A program made the translations under genes and the position numbers. The notes beneath the pieces are model-generated. The model saw only the letters and a program-made list of their open reading frames with translations. It did not search any database and was not told the origin of the DNA. From the IMG/VR virus record IMGVR_UViG_3300037852_000521, positions 1-21,486 of that record: a stretch of 21,486 nucleotides of DNA, one strand, 5' to 3'. Below, piece by piece: positions 13,947-21,126 of this stretch. The first letter of the stretch is position 1. The number at the start of each line of letters is the position of its first letter. Origin of the DNA: a virus.

Positions 13947-14716
13947 GCCGATGCTGTATTGTAAATTCTCTTTATGGTCCACTCATAGTCAATTCCTTGG
14001 ATGTAAGCCTAGGTACAACAGTCATTAAAACAGGAACACATGAACAAGACGCTATCAACATTGGCCTGAATATTATTGGAAAACAACTTGAATTACGTGG
14101 ACACGGCGTCAGCGTTCTTGATGTTGGAGCAAACATTGGTGTGAACACGGTAGCTTGGGCCAAATCCTTGATAAAAGACAATGTCATGGTTGGATCCGTC
14201 ATTGCCTTTGAACCGCAAGAGAGGGTTTATTACATAGCGGCTGGGAACATTGCCCTAAATAACCTTTTGAATGCCCGGATCTGTAATGCAGTCGTATCTA
14301 ATAAATCAGGAATGATGAAAATCCCTAAAATGGATCATAGCCTAGAAGGAAGTTTTGGTGGACTATCAATGCTGGAGTCTCGGGAGGCCGACACAGGCCA
14401 AAAGGTTTCCTTTGATGAAAAGAATATGGTGGATATGCAGGCTGTAATGTTAGACAGTTTTCAAGGACGTGTTGATTTCATCAAAATGGATGTTGAGGGG
14501 ATGGAGCCTTACGTCCTTGACGGCGCACAAAAATTAATTGCCCGAGAACGGCCTGTCATTTTGGCTGAGTATCAAATTTGCAACCCAAATGAGATTAAGA
14601 AAAGACTCAAAGACTATAATTTCATGTTAGTGGGAATTAACGTCTGTGCTGTTCCTGAAGAACAGACAGAAATGTTAGAGTTCATTAAAAGCACCATTAC
14701 CTACAAAAGAAGATAG
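13943..14716 (+). CDS. FkbM-family SAM-dependent methyltransferase
   Basis: A 257-residue class I methyltransferase. The SAM-binding motif is VLDVGANIGVNT (58-69), the acidic strand-2 end is VIAFEPQ, and the FkbM signature IKMDVEGMEPYVLDGA lies in the C-terminal half, followed by RPVILAEYQ. FkbM enzymes usually O-methylate hydroxyl groups of sugars or small molecules, often in surface polysaccharide or natural-product pathways. The target here is unknown; candidates are host surface glycans, a sugar carried by phage DNA or protein, or a small molecule. It starts within the recombinase stop codon (ATGA) and abuts the nuclease gene, so it is translated as part of the recombination operon. Confidence 0.87.
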   Translation: MSRCCIVNSLYGPLIVNSLDVSLGTTVIKTGTHEQDAINIGLNIIGKQLELRGHGVSVLDVGANIGVNTVAWAKSLIKDNVMVGSVIAFEPQERVYYIAAGNIALNNLLNARICNAVVSNKSGMMKIPKMDHSLEGSFGGLSMLESREADTGQKVSFDEKNMVDMQAVMLDSFQGRVDFIKMDVEGMEPYVLDGAQKLIARERPVILAEYQICNPNEIKKRLKDYNFMLVGINVCAVPEEQTEMLEFIKSTITYKRR

Positions 14717-15229
14717 ATGCGTAAAGGTGGCGGCAAACAGAAGGGAGCTCAATTTGAGAGGGAGGTTTGCGTTCGGTTATCAAAGTGGATATCCAGAGGT
14801 ACTCAGGAAGATATCTTCTGGAGATCGGCAATGTCTGGAGGCCGCACTACAGTTGCTGCAAAACGTGGCAAGCGGCTATCGAACCAAGTCGGAGACATAT
14901 CTTGCATCCATCCAATTGGTAACAAGTTCATCAGCACCTTTGCCATTGAATGTAAGTACTATGCCGACCTCGACTTTAAGGGGCTCATTACTGGGAAAGG
15001 CAAGCTACTTGAGTTTTGGGAAGAAATAGCCAATCAAGCTATTAGTCATAAAAAATACCCGTTTCTAGTAGCGCGCCAAAACAGAATGCCTACCCTAGTA
15101 TGCCTTTCATACAATGGGATGAACCATCTTAACATAGGGCCATCTCAAACAATTTTAATCAGTCGACCATGGGACTTGTATATTCTGAAATTTGACCGCT
15201 TTGTGCAAGTGTGCGTACCGTTTGTGTGA
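14717..15229 (+). CDS. PD-(D/E)xK nuclease, Holliday-junction-resolvase-like
   Basis: The ATG directly follows the FkbM stop. The 170-residue protein has the archaeal-Hjc-like layout: a basic N-terminus, KGAQFEREV with a candidate Glu (E14), then GD (D60) and, after a strand, IECK (E78, K80) giving the D...ExK active site. A Gln-containing helix follows (EIANQAI), and the C-terminal strands end in a hydrophobic tail. Such enzymes cut branched DNA; with RecA/UvsX and SbcCD nearby, resolving recombination junctions or trimming branches before packaging is the natural role. A different structure-specific or single-strand nuclease of the fold cannot be excluded. Confidence 0.78.
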   Translation: MRKGGGKQKGAQFEREVCVRLSKWISRGTQEDIFWRSAMSGGRTTVAAKRGKRLSNQVGDISCIHPIGNKFISTFAIECKYYADLDFKGLITGKGKLLEFWEEIANQAISHKKYPFLVARQNRMPTLVCLSYNGMNHLNIGPSQTILISRPWDLYILKFDRFVQVCVPFV

Positions 15230-15243
15230 CACAGGAGAACTAA

Positions 15244-15714
15244 ATGAAGCGTGCGTTCTTTATTGGGATCATCGCGTACTCCGTGATGATCTTTCTTACC
15301 AATGACTGGTACAATGCTATCAATACCACCGACAACTCAGCTTGGTTTTGGATTGTAAAGTGCCTAGTTGACTTCTGCTTTGCTGGCTTTGGTCTATTCA
15401 AAGTGTTTGGTAAACTCATTCACTTCGATGAGGATGAGGTTGGCATTCATGAGGATGATATCACAGTACCAGATACGTGGCTCTACGGCCTGTTTGGTTT
15501 GAATCTAATTGCTAACTGTAGTTGGCATGCTTATCAGTTCAAATCCCAATCAGGTGCTGAATCCGCCTACAACTCAGTTTGGTTCTTTGTTGAGTTTGTT
15601 GGCGTAGTCGCTACCTTTATTCTGTACAAGCATGCAGCCATGGTTGCTGTACGCGAACAGCGTAAGGCTCGTGCAGCTGCCAAGTTTAACGATCGTGGCA
15701 GTAGCGTAGCGTAA
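15244..15714 (+). CDS. Four-helix membrane protein
   Basis: A 156-residue inner-membrane protein with about four transmembrane segments (roughly residues 4-20, 33-56, 79-98 and 112-132), a short acidic loop (HFDEDEVGIHEDD) between the second and third, and a basic C-terminal tail (REQRKARAAAKF) likely in the cytoplasm. CAGGAGAA precedes the ATG. Four helices and the basic tail are broadly compatible with a holin, a superinfection-exclusion protein or a transport component; the sequence does not decide. It heads a run of five membrane or exported products and is followed by a terminator-like hairpin. Confidence 0.75.
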   Translation: MKRAFFIGIIAYSVMIFLTNDWYNAINTTDNSAWFWIVKCLVDFCFAGFGLFKVFGKLIHFDEDEVGIHEDDITVPDTWLYGLFGLNLIANCSWHAYQFKSQSGAESAYNSVWFFVEFVGVVATFILYKHAAMVAVREQRKARAAAKFNDRGSSVA

Positions 15715-15748
15715 GCAAACTAGGGAGGGGGCAACCCCTCCTCTTTGC
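15715..15748 (+). terminator. Terminator-like hairpin with GCAA tetraloop
   Basis: GGAGGGG (15724-15730) pairs with CCCCTCC (15735-15741) around a GCAA loop, and an outer GCAAA/TTTGC helix (15715-15719 with 15744-15748) can extend it. A short T-containing tail (TCTTT) is part of the outer helix. It directly follows the four-helix membrane gene and could terminate or attenuate transcription. Confidence 0.6.
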
Positions 15749-15764
15749 TCTGGAGGAGAAAAAA

Positions 15765-15998
15765 ATGTCTAAACAAGTTAGCTTTAACTGGGAAAAGTGG
15801 ATGACACTTGCACTACTGACAGTTTCTTTCTTTCTACTGTCATACATAATGGCAGCTACAGTACCTGACTGCCCCACATGTAAAGATAGCAATATATCAG
15901 GAATGCAGATGTTTCACGCTATTTTCAGTTTTCTATTTGGGGCAGGATCAGTGATTACTTGTATCGGCGCGTTAATGACATGGAATGATGGTATCTAA
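15765..15998 (+). CDS. Small two-helix membrane protein
   Basis: A 77-residue protein with GGAGGAG upstream of its ATG. Two hydrophobic segments (about 13-33 and 50-73) flank a short loop with CPTC, suggesting a hairpin in the inner membrane with an oxidisable or metal-binding loop. Size and shape are compatible with a class II holin, but neither the charged tail nor a lysis neighbour proves this. Twelve bases separate it from the next exported protein. Confidence 0.68.
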   Translation: MSKQVSFNWEKWMTLALLTVSFFLLSYIMAATVPDCPTCKDSNISGMQMFHAIFSFLFGAGSVITCIGALMTWNDGI

Positions 15999-16009
15999 AG
16001 GAAACACAA

Positions 16010-16282
16010 ATGAAACTAGCAGCACTATTTCTAATTCTGACAACAACAGCAGCGTCTGCACAAGTAGTAGTACTGCCCCCAAGGCATCAGCATCCATATA
16101 TTGAACAGCCCGATAGCCGCGTTTACCAAGTGCCTACATACCCAAGAAGGCACTATTGCCCCCCAGGAACTAGTTGGCAATATGGTTGTGTAGCGTGGAG
16201 TGTACCGGATCCTGGTGAGATAGTTGGGGCCTGTCAGGCTGAAGCATTCTCATGCAAACGCATTCCTGGTCCTATCCAGTGA
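16010..16282 (+). CDS. Small exported protein with conserved Cys
   Basis: The 90-residue product starts with a Sec signal peptide (MKLAALFLILTTTAASAQ, cleavage likely after ASA). The mature part is Pro/His/Tyr-rich at first, then has four Cys (HYCPPG, QYGCVAW, GACQAEA, FSCKR) that could form two disulfides in the periplasm. AAAGGAAA lies just before the ATG. The GC and codon character is like its neighbours. Type resembles small secreted proteins of alphaproteobacteria; function unknown. Its stop shares a base with the next start (TGATG). Confidence 0.7.
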   Translation: MKLAALFLILTTTAASAQVVVLPPRHQHPYIEQPDSRVYQVPTYPRRHYCPPGTSWQYGCVAWSVPDPGEIVGACQAEAFSCKRIPGPIQ

Positions 16283-16473
16283 TGCAGTGGATCCTTGTAC
16301 TGATGATCTTCAGCAATATAAGTACTGGGCTAAACGTACCCCAAACTATGTCCATTACTACTGTTGCTGGTTTTACGACACATCAGTCATGTGAATATAC
16401 TGGAGAAGCGTGGAAAAAAACTAAACAAGACTATGACCGTGAGTACGAATGCTTACCGGCGGATCAAAAATGA
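16282..16473 (+). CDS. Small probable exported protein
   Basis: With the ATG at 16282, coupled to the preceding stop (TGATG), the product has 63 residues: a hydrophobic N-terminus (MQWILVLMIFSNIS) that looks like a signal peptide or anchor, then a polar domain with two Cys (HQSCEYTG, YECLPADQK). An in-frame ATG at 16252 would spoil the signal, so the later start is preferred. The mature half (THQSCEYTGEAWKKTKQ) looks like short periplasmic proteins that I cannot name. Its stop overlaps the next start (ATGA). Confidence 0.55.
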   Translation: MQWILVLMIFSNISTGLNVPQTMSITTVAGFTTHQSCEYTGEAWKKTKQDYDREYECLPADQK

Positions 16474-16694
16474 AAATGCACAAATTCTGGGAATACCCAT
16501 CCACCTACATCATATTCATATTGTGGGGGATGGGAGGATTTGGCTACCAACCCGGTTTTGCTACATTCGTTCTACACTTCATCATGATGCCAGCACTGTA
16601 TTTACTTGGACAATACATTGCACATTGGGAAGGTAGAAAACAAGAGCGGGAAGAGGCACATGTGGCTTCTGATAGGCGATCTGCATCTAACTGA
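16470..16694 (+). CDS. Small two-helix membrane protein with charged tail
   Basis: Start at 16470 (ATGA overlap with the preceding stop; GGCGGA upstream) gives 74 residues. Two hydrophobic segments (YPSTYIIFILWGMGGFGY and a FATFVLHFIMMPALYLLGQYIA stretch) are followed by a strongly charged tail (HWEGRKQEREEAHVASDRR). Two helices with a charged cytoplasmic end fit small phage inner-membrane proteins, holins included, but identity is unproven. It overlaps the SbcD-like gene by 35 bases, linking this cassette to the repair operon. Confidence 0.62.
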   Translation: MKMHKFWEYPSTYIIFILWGMGGFGYQPGFATFVLHFIMMPALYLLGQYIAHWEGRKQEREEAHVASDRRSASN

Positions 16695-17652
16695 TCAAGC
16701 CAAAGATGCTTACCGCTTCGGTATCTTTGACTGGATCAAGCGGCAACAGGACCAACACCCTGTTGCCGCTACTTTTTTGTGTGGTGACATTACAGACGCT
16801 AAAGACAGACATTCAGCTACGCTAGTTAACAAGATTGTAGCTGGACTCACCAAGCTACAACCACCTGTCTACGTATGTATGGGCAACCACGATTACCGTG
16901 ACCCTAAAAACCCCTTCTTTAAGTTCCTAAATCACATAGAAGGAATACACTTTGTCATCAAACCTTATGTTCATGATAGCGGAATGGCTATCATCCCCCA
17001 TTACCGTGAGCAGGGGGGCTTTGATTCTGCTGTGTCTGCTGTCAGTGGACGCAAACCTATGGCTTTTCTTGTTCATCAAACTTTTGATGGGGCAATAGCT
17101 GAGACAGGTGCCCGTTTAACGGGCTTGGCAAGCTTACCCATTGAGTTATTGAAGCCGCCCTTAGGGGTGTACGCTGGTGACGTGCACAAGCCTCAGACCC
17201 AAGGTATAGTCACCTACGTAGGATGCCCCTATCACGTGCGCTTTGGAGACGCTTACAGGCCCCGCGTACTGTGGGTCACCAAGGATGCCGATACCAACCT
17301 ATACTTCCCTGCACCTAAGAAGTGGTCCCTGACTGTACGTGGACCTGAAAACCTTGATCCTGAAAAACTCAAGACAGGTGATCAAGTTAAGCTAACAATA
17401 GAGATTGCTCGTGAAGAAACAGTTGACTGGAAATCAATCAAAGCAGATACATTAGCAAAATGCCAAGAATTAGGATTAGAAGTTCATGGAGTCAAACTTC
17501 AAATCAACACAACAAAGCAGCGGAAAAGAATACCAATGGCTGGTAAAACCAATAGTGAAATTATGGAGAGTTTTTGTGAAACGGAAAACCTCCCAATTGA
17601 CATTAGAACAACAGGACGGAGAATATTCGATGGCTACAAGGATATTTTGTGA
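16660..17652 (+). CDS. sbcD: SbcD/gp47-like nuclease subunit (metallophosphoesterase)
   Basis: AAGAGG at 16651-16656 and alignment to the family place the start at 16660 (330 residues), not at the in-frame ATG at 16606. The N-terminus MWLLIGDLHLTD supplies D7 and H9; CGDITD gives D43; GNHD gives N76, H77 and D78; H139 lies in FLVHQTFDG; GDVHKPQ (173-179) ends the metal site, with Asp where bacterial enzymes have the first His of GHxH. This is the Mn-dependent nuclease half of the SbcCD/Mre11-Rad50 complex, which opens blocked or broken DNA ends and, in T4, makes ssDNA for recombination. The ATPase partner lies downstream at 17989. Confidence 0.92.
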   Translation: MWLLIGDLHLTDQAKDAYRFGIFDWIKRQQDQHPVAATFLCGDITDAKDRHSATLVNKIVAGLTKLQPPVYVCMGNHDYRDPKNPFFKFLNHIEGIHFVIKPYVHDSGMAIIPHYREQGGFDSAVSAVSGRKPMAFLVHQTFDGAIAETGARLTGLASLPIELLKPPLGVYAGDVHKPQTQGIVTYVGCPYHVRFGDAYRPRVLWVTKDADTNLYFPAPKKWSLTVRGPENLDPEKLKTGDQVKLTIEIAREETVDWKSIKADTLAKCQELGLEVHGVKLQINTTKQRKRIPMAGKTNSEIMESFCETENLPIDIRTTGRRIFDGYKDIL

Positions 17653-17989
17653 TCATTGCGGCTTGAAAATTCCATCAGCAACTAAATTCTTTTTTGGTAA
17701 ATGCCCGACCAACCAACCAATGGCTCAGCAAGCAATTGTCCAAGCAGCTTATCAAGCTCAGCAATATTCTCTCTCTCAAAATATCTATCAAGGATCGACC
17801 GGAGGATTATTAGGAGGTTCAGGAGGTTCAGGAGGTTACACCGTAACAACACAACCCGCCTATGTTCCTTCTCCTGTTCCTGCTAAATCAGAACGTTACT
17901 ACGCAACCGTAGAAGTTGATCTCTGTGAGGTCTGTGTTCCTATTTGGTATGAACGCGCAAATAACTTATGCAAAGCAAATAAAGATTAA
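17630..17989 (+). CDS. Small zinc-ribbon-like protein with Gly/Ser linker
   Basis: The start at 17630 is preferred over an upstream in-frame ATG (17486), because it has GGAG upstream and begins where the protein-like pattern begins; it overlaps the nuclease gene by 23 bases. The 119 residues carry CDHC (C7, C10) near the N-terminus and CEVC (C99, C102) near the C-terminus, so one zinc site could be built from both ends. Between them lie a Gln/Ala-rich helix, a flexible GGLLGGSGGSGGY linker and a Pro/Val segment. The gene sits between the two halves of SbcCD, so it may act with that complex or simply be inserted there. Function not recognised. Confidence 0.65.
   Translation: MATRIFCDHCGLKIPSATKFFFGKCPTNQPMAQQAIVQAAYQAQQYSLSQNIYQGSTGGLLGGSGGSGGYTVTTQPAYVPSPVPAKSERYYATVEVDLCEVCVPIWYERANNLCKANKD
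17812..17838 (+). repeat. Three tandem 9-base repeats, AGGAGGTTC
   Basis: Units at 17812-17820, 17821-17829 and 17830-17838 (the last ends in A). They encode the Gly-Gly-Ser linker of the zinc-ribbon-like protein, and each contains a perfect AGGAGG Shine-Dalgarno-like core. Confidence 0.9.
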
Positions 17990-19740
17990 TGTTTGCACTG
18001 CACGACATACAAATTACAAATTTCAGGTCATTCAAGGGAACTCATAAATTTGAGTTCCCTCAAGAAGCTGGATTATACTTCTTCGGTGGCACCAACCTGC
18101 ATGACAAAATAGGTGCCAATGGTGCAGGCAAGTCTACCTTCCTTGATGCTATTGTCTGGTGCCTATATGGGCGTACCTCACGCGGGCTAAAGGCCAACGA
18201 CATTATTTCGTGGGGAGCCAAGAGCTGCAATGTGACCCTTACCCTCACAGTTGGAGGTAGAACTTACCAAATCAGGCGATCTCAAAAGCCTAATACATTG
18301 CTTATTGATAAGAAGCCGGTAGATCAAACTGAACTTGAAAAGCATATCAGGCTCAATTTTGATTCGTTTCTTCATTCAGTACTGAGTGCTCAATTTGGTA
18401 CGTCATTCTTTTCACTCACCCCTTCAGAGAAACTGACTACCTTCTCCAATATAATGGATTTAGACTTTTGGTTGGTAAAAAGTGACAACGCCCTCCTGAT
18501 TTCAGGAGAATTAGATCAATTAATCAGAAAAACAACAGATGCAATTAAGTATCTAAAGTCACGTAAAAACGATGCTATCAACGCATTAAATGACGCTAAA
18601 GATAGAGTAAACGATTACAAGGAAAGTAAAGCAGTAAAAATTGAACATCTTAAACAGCAAATAGCTAAAGCAAAAGCCGACCTTGGGAAGCTTGACGTTG
18701 ATTATGCAATTGAATCGACTAAAGATGAGATTATACGATTAAATGCAACAATTGAGGCTCACCTAACCAACATTTCTAATGCTGTAAGATTAAAGGCAAA
18801 AGGTGAAGGCCAGCTAAAGGAATTAGCAATACCCAACTCTGGATCTGTCTGCCCTACATGCCGTCAGCTTGTTGACCCAAAACATGCAAGAGATCATTTA
18901 GTCGCCATTGCAGTAGTCAGTAAACAGATAGAAGGTGCTGAATGGGATCTTGACGCCTACAAGAAAGGCTTAGTCAGAACCAAAACTAAAATTACCTCTC
19001 TTAATGCAAGACTGGAACAGTTCTATGAAGAGAAGTCCAAAAAACAATCCTTGAAGGCTCAGGTCACAAGATTACAAGATCAACTTCTTGATCTAAGAAA
19101 TCAAGAAAACCCATGGAAACATGTTCAATCCATAAAGCAATTTGATCTAAAAGCCATAAATATCAGGCTCAAAGGCAAAAGAGAAGGCTTAGCTTATGAA
19201 GAAGCTTCTTATGAAGCTACCAAGTTTTGGATCAAGGGATTCAAGCGCATACGTCTGCATATCATTGAACAAACCTTCCGTGCTCTTGAGATTGAAGTAA
19301 ACAACAGCCTCACCCAGCTAGGGATGCCTGACTGGCAAATAACCTTTGATATTGAACGAGAAAATAAATCAGGTGGCATCACCAAAGGCTTCGTTGTTTT
19401 TATAAAAAGTCCACATAATAAAGCCCCAGTTCGGTGGGAAAATTGGTCAGGAGGTGAAACTCAGCGCTTGCAATTGGCTGGGGACCTTGGCTTAAGTAAT
19501 TTGATCATGACGCAAGCGGGGCTCAACAATACCGTTGAGTTCTATGATGAACCCTCGACACATCTGTCTCAAGAAGGCATGCTTGATCTTGCAGACCTAT
19601 TGCATGAGCGAGCCTTAGACGAAGACAAATGTATCTGGATTGTTGATCATACCGCCATCACCAATTTTGGTGACTTCAAAGGAGTCATAACTGCAAAGAA
19701 GGACAACAATGGTTCAAGTATCAGTTTTAAAGCCGGATGA
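17989..19740 (+). CDS. sbcC: SbcC/gp46-like SMC-type ATPase
   Basis: A 583-residue Rad50-type ATPase that partners the nuclease at 16660. Walker A is GANGAGKST (42-50). Two coiled-coil arms (about 170-280 and 300-430) flank a zinc hook CPTC (288-291) by which two molecules dimerise. The C-terminal lobe has the signature NWSGGE (485-490), Walker B VEFYDEP (516-522) and the His switch in VDH (552-554). ATP binding closes the head and moves DNA ends into the nuclease. It is short for the family, with arms like T4 gp46 (560) and much shorter than bacterial SbcC (over 1000). The ATG shares bases with the preceding stop (TAATG). Confidence 0.94.
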   Translation: MFALHDIQITNFRSFKGTHKFEFPQEAGLYFFGGTNLHDKIGANGAGKSTFLDAIVWCLYGRTSRGLKANDIISWGAKSCNVTLTLTVGGRTYQIRRSQKPNTLLIDKKPVDQTELEKHIRLNFDSFLHSVLSAQFGTSFFSLTPSEKLTTFSNIMDLDFWLVKSDNALLISGELDQLIRKTTDAIKYLKSRKNDAINALNDAKDRVNDYKESKAVKIEHLKQQIAKAKADLGKLDVDYAIESTKDEIIRLNATIEAHLTNISNAVRLKAKGEGQLKELAIPNSGSVCPTCRQLVDPKHARDHLVAIAVVSKQIEGAEWDLDAYKKGLVRTKTKITSLNARLEQFYEEKSKKQSLKAQVTRLQDQLLDLRNQENPWKHVQSIKQFDLKAINIRLKGKREGLAYEEASYEATKFWIKGFKRIRLHIIEQTFRALEIEVNNSLTQLGMPDWQITFDIERENKSGGITKGFVVFIKSPHNKAPVRWENWSGGETQRLQLAGDLGLSNLIMTQAGLNNTVEFYDEPSTHLSQEGMLDLADLLHERALDEDKCIWIVDHTAITNFGDFKGVITAKKDNNGSSISFKAG

Positions 19741-20251
19741 AACTCCGCTCTACATGATCAACAGAGTAACTGGGAAGCGCGATTGGACACCTTTTGGTGT
19801 TCAAACAATCTTAGGGTACTATAAAGATAAAAGGTCAATAAAAGAGATTGCCAATCTTTGTGAAACTACAAGTAACTCTGTAGTTGGAGTTTTAGCCAGA
19901 GCCAGGAAACGTGGTGAGTTAGCACCAGTTGAAAATTCCCCAACAAGAGGGATACCAAAACTGCGGCTACCACCCACACCAAGGATGGACCCAGAATCAT
20001 TACGAGTACGCGCAATGATGAAGGTAAAGAAGGAAGCACAGAAACAAGAACGTGCACGCTTGAGGGTGATCACGGATAAAAAAGAAGTCACCGTTTTGGA
20101 ACTCAAGTTCGATTCATGCCGATGGCCTATTGGTGATCCAAAGTTGTCAGATTTTCGTTTTTGCGGTAAAACTCGTCTGGCTAAGTACCCGTATTGCCCT
20201 GAGCATAAAGCCATAAGCTACAGACCAAGCAGAGGTAGAGGAGACTATTAA
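19709..20251 (+). CDS. gcrA: GcrA-family transcription regulator
   Basis: The 180-residue protein has a helix-turn-helix near 42-66 (RSIKEIANLCETTSNSVVGVLARA), a basic linker, and the C-terminal GcrA signature: FDSCRWPIGDP (C137), FRFCGK (C152) and YCPEHK (C163, H166), a likely Cys3His zinc site. In alphaproteobacteria such as Caulobacter, GcrA binds sigma70 and activates promoters carrying methylated GANTC. A phage copy may redirect host RNA polymerase or read DNA methylation on the phage genome; the methyltransferase at 4241 could be its writer, but that link is inference. It overlaps the SbcC-like gene by 32 bases, with AAGGA upstream of its ATG, and its stop overlaps the next start. Confidence 0.88.
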   Translation: MVQVSVLKPDETPLYMINRVTGKRDWTPFGVQTILGYYKDKRSIKEIANLCETTSNSVVGVLARARKRGELAPVENSPTRGIPKLRLPPTPRMDPESLRVRAMMKVKKEAQKQERARLRVITDKKEVTVLELKFDSCRWPIGDPKLSDFRFCGKTRLAKYPYCPEHKAISYRPSRGRGDY

Positions 20252-20505
20252 TGGCAACACCTAGTAAGAAGCGTGGTGAAAGTGGTGCTAGTAACGCCAA
20301 AAACATTCCATTTCGTTATGGTGGCAGGCCTTGCCACTATAGCACAAATCCCGGCAACCCCACTTTCTCCCCACGTGGAGCCGGTAGCTTGCTAGTCCAA
20401 GCTATGTCTTTGGCCGTAAAATTACCTGGATTCAATCCTAGTGATTCGCTTATGCGTAAGACAGAAGCTGCAATGTACAATTGCACTTCCCCGCATCTAA
20501 CCTAG
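20251..20505 (+). CDS. Small unknown protein
   Basis: An 84-residue basic protein beginning at TAATG with the GcrA-like stop. It is Gly/Ser/Asn-rich at first (KKRGESGASNAKNIPF), with RPCHYSTNPGNPTFSPRG and an amphipathic helix later (LLVQAMSLAVKL). Two separated Cys and one His give no clear site. The ribosome site of the following gene lies over its last codons, so the two are tightly packed. Not recognised. Confidence 0.6.
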   Translation: MATPSKKRGESGASNAKNIPFRYGGRPCHYSTNPGNPTFSPRGAGSLLVQAMSLAVKLPGFNPSDSLMRKTEAAMYNCTSPHLT

Positions 20506-20513
20506 GAGGTATG

Positions 20514-21125
20514 ATGAAATTTCTTACTATTTTTGGAGCCATTGTGCTCTTTTTAGCTGGGGGTGTGGCGCAAGCCCACCCCCACCATCATCGTGGCCAT
20601 CATCATATGAGGGTGCCATTACCCGAACCACGCCCTACTTATTCTAATAATTTTTTTTTCAACAATTGGTCTCAACCCCATCCATGGTTCCAACAGCAAC
20701 CCCAACAGCAATGGTTTCAACCATGGACCCCAGCCCCTCAAGCTCCACAGGTGTCTACCCGACCAGTTAAACATGGTTATGTACGTCACCACCACGAAGA
20801 ACACGAAGAACATTTTGAACAAGAAGAGCATCAAACTAGCTTTGACAGACCAGGTGATTGCTACGGCATAGCTTGGTGCGGCTGTTTTCTGCGCCATTAC
20901 TTTGGTCTGGCTGACCGGGCGCTCAATAGCGCCTTTGAATGGACCCACATAGGGCAGCCTACAACGCCCCACAATGGCGCTATAGTGGTCTGGCGGCACC
21001 ACGTAGGCCTACTCAGGTCTGACCCTGTAGACGGCCGTGCCTTGGTCCTAAGCGGCAATGATGGCCATAGGGTCCGCCTGCGGGCGGTCTCATTAGGCAG
21101 GGCAATTGCTTACCGACAAATGTAA
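20514..21125 (+). CDS. Exported His-rich protein with CHAP/NlpC-P60-like C-terminal domain
   Basis: AGGAGG at 20504-20509 precedes two adjacent ATGs; I prefer 20514, which has better spacing and gives a clean signal peptide (FLTIFGAIVLFLAGGVAQA). The 203-residue product then has a His cluster (HPHHHRGHHH, 22-31), a Gln/Trp/Pro-rich disordered stretch, a second His/Glu cluster (91-106), and a C-terminal domain with WCGCF (candidate Cys C122), a GAIVVW strand, HHVG (candidate His H163) and a closing RVRLRAVSLGRAIAYR. The domain resembles TIGR02594-type NlpC/P60-like or CHAP cysteine peptidases, which cut peptidoglycan peptides. It could be an exported lytic enzyme or a host-derived envelope protein with metal-binding clusters. 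Confidence 0.7.
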   Translation: MKFLTIFGAIVLFLAGGVAQAHPHHHRGHHHMRVPLPEPRPTYSNNFFFNNWSQPHPWFQQQPQQQWFQPWTPAPQAPQVSTRPVKHGYVRHHHEEHEEHFEQEEHQTSFDRPGDCYGIAWCGCFLRHYFGLADRALNSAFEWTHIGQPTTPHNGAIVVWRHHVGLLRSDPVDGRALVLSGNDGHRVRLRAVSLGRAIAYRQM

Positions 21126-21126
21126 G

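Noticed and set aside
17486-17629. Upstream ATG extension of the zinc-ribbon-like gene
   Set aside because: The extension lies entirely over the SbcD-like gene in another frame and its translation does not look protein-like; the start at 17630 has its own GGAG.
19819-20214. 131-codon reverse-strand frame
   Set aside because: It is the complement of the GcrA-like gene, whose zinc and helix-turn-helix motifs are unmistakable.
20900-21100. Several GC-rich short hairpins (for example GGCGCT with AGCGCC, CCGCC with GGCGG)
   Set aside because: All are inside the C-terminal coding part of the exported peptidase-like gene, where GC content is higher; no regulatory position.
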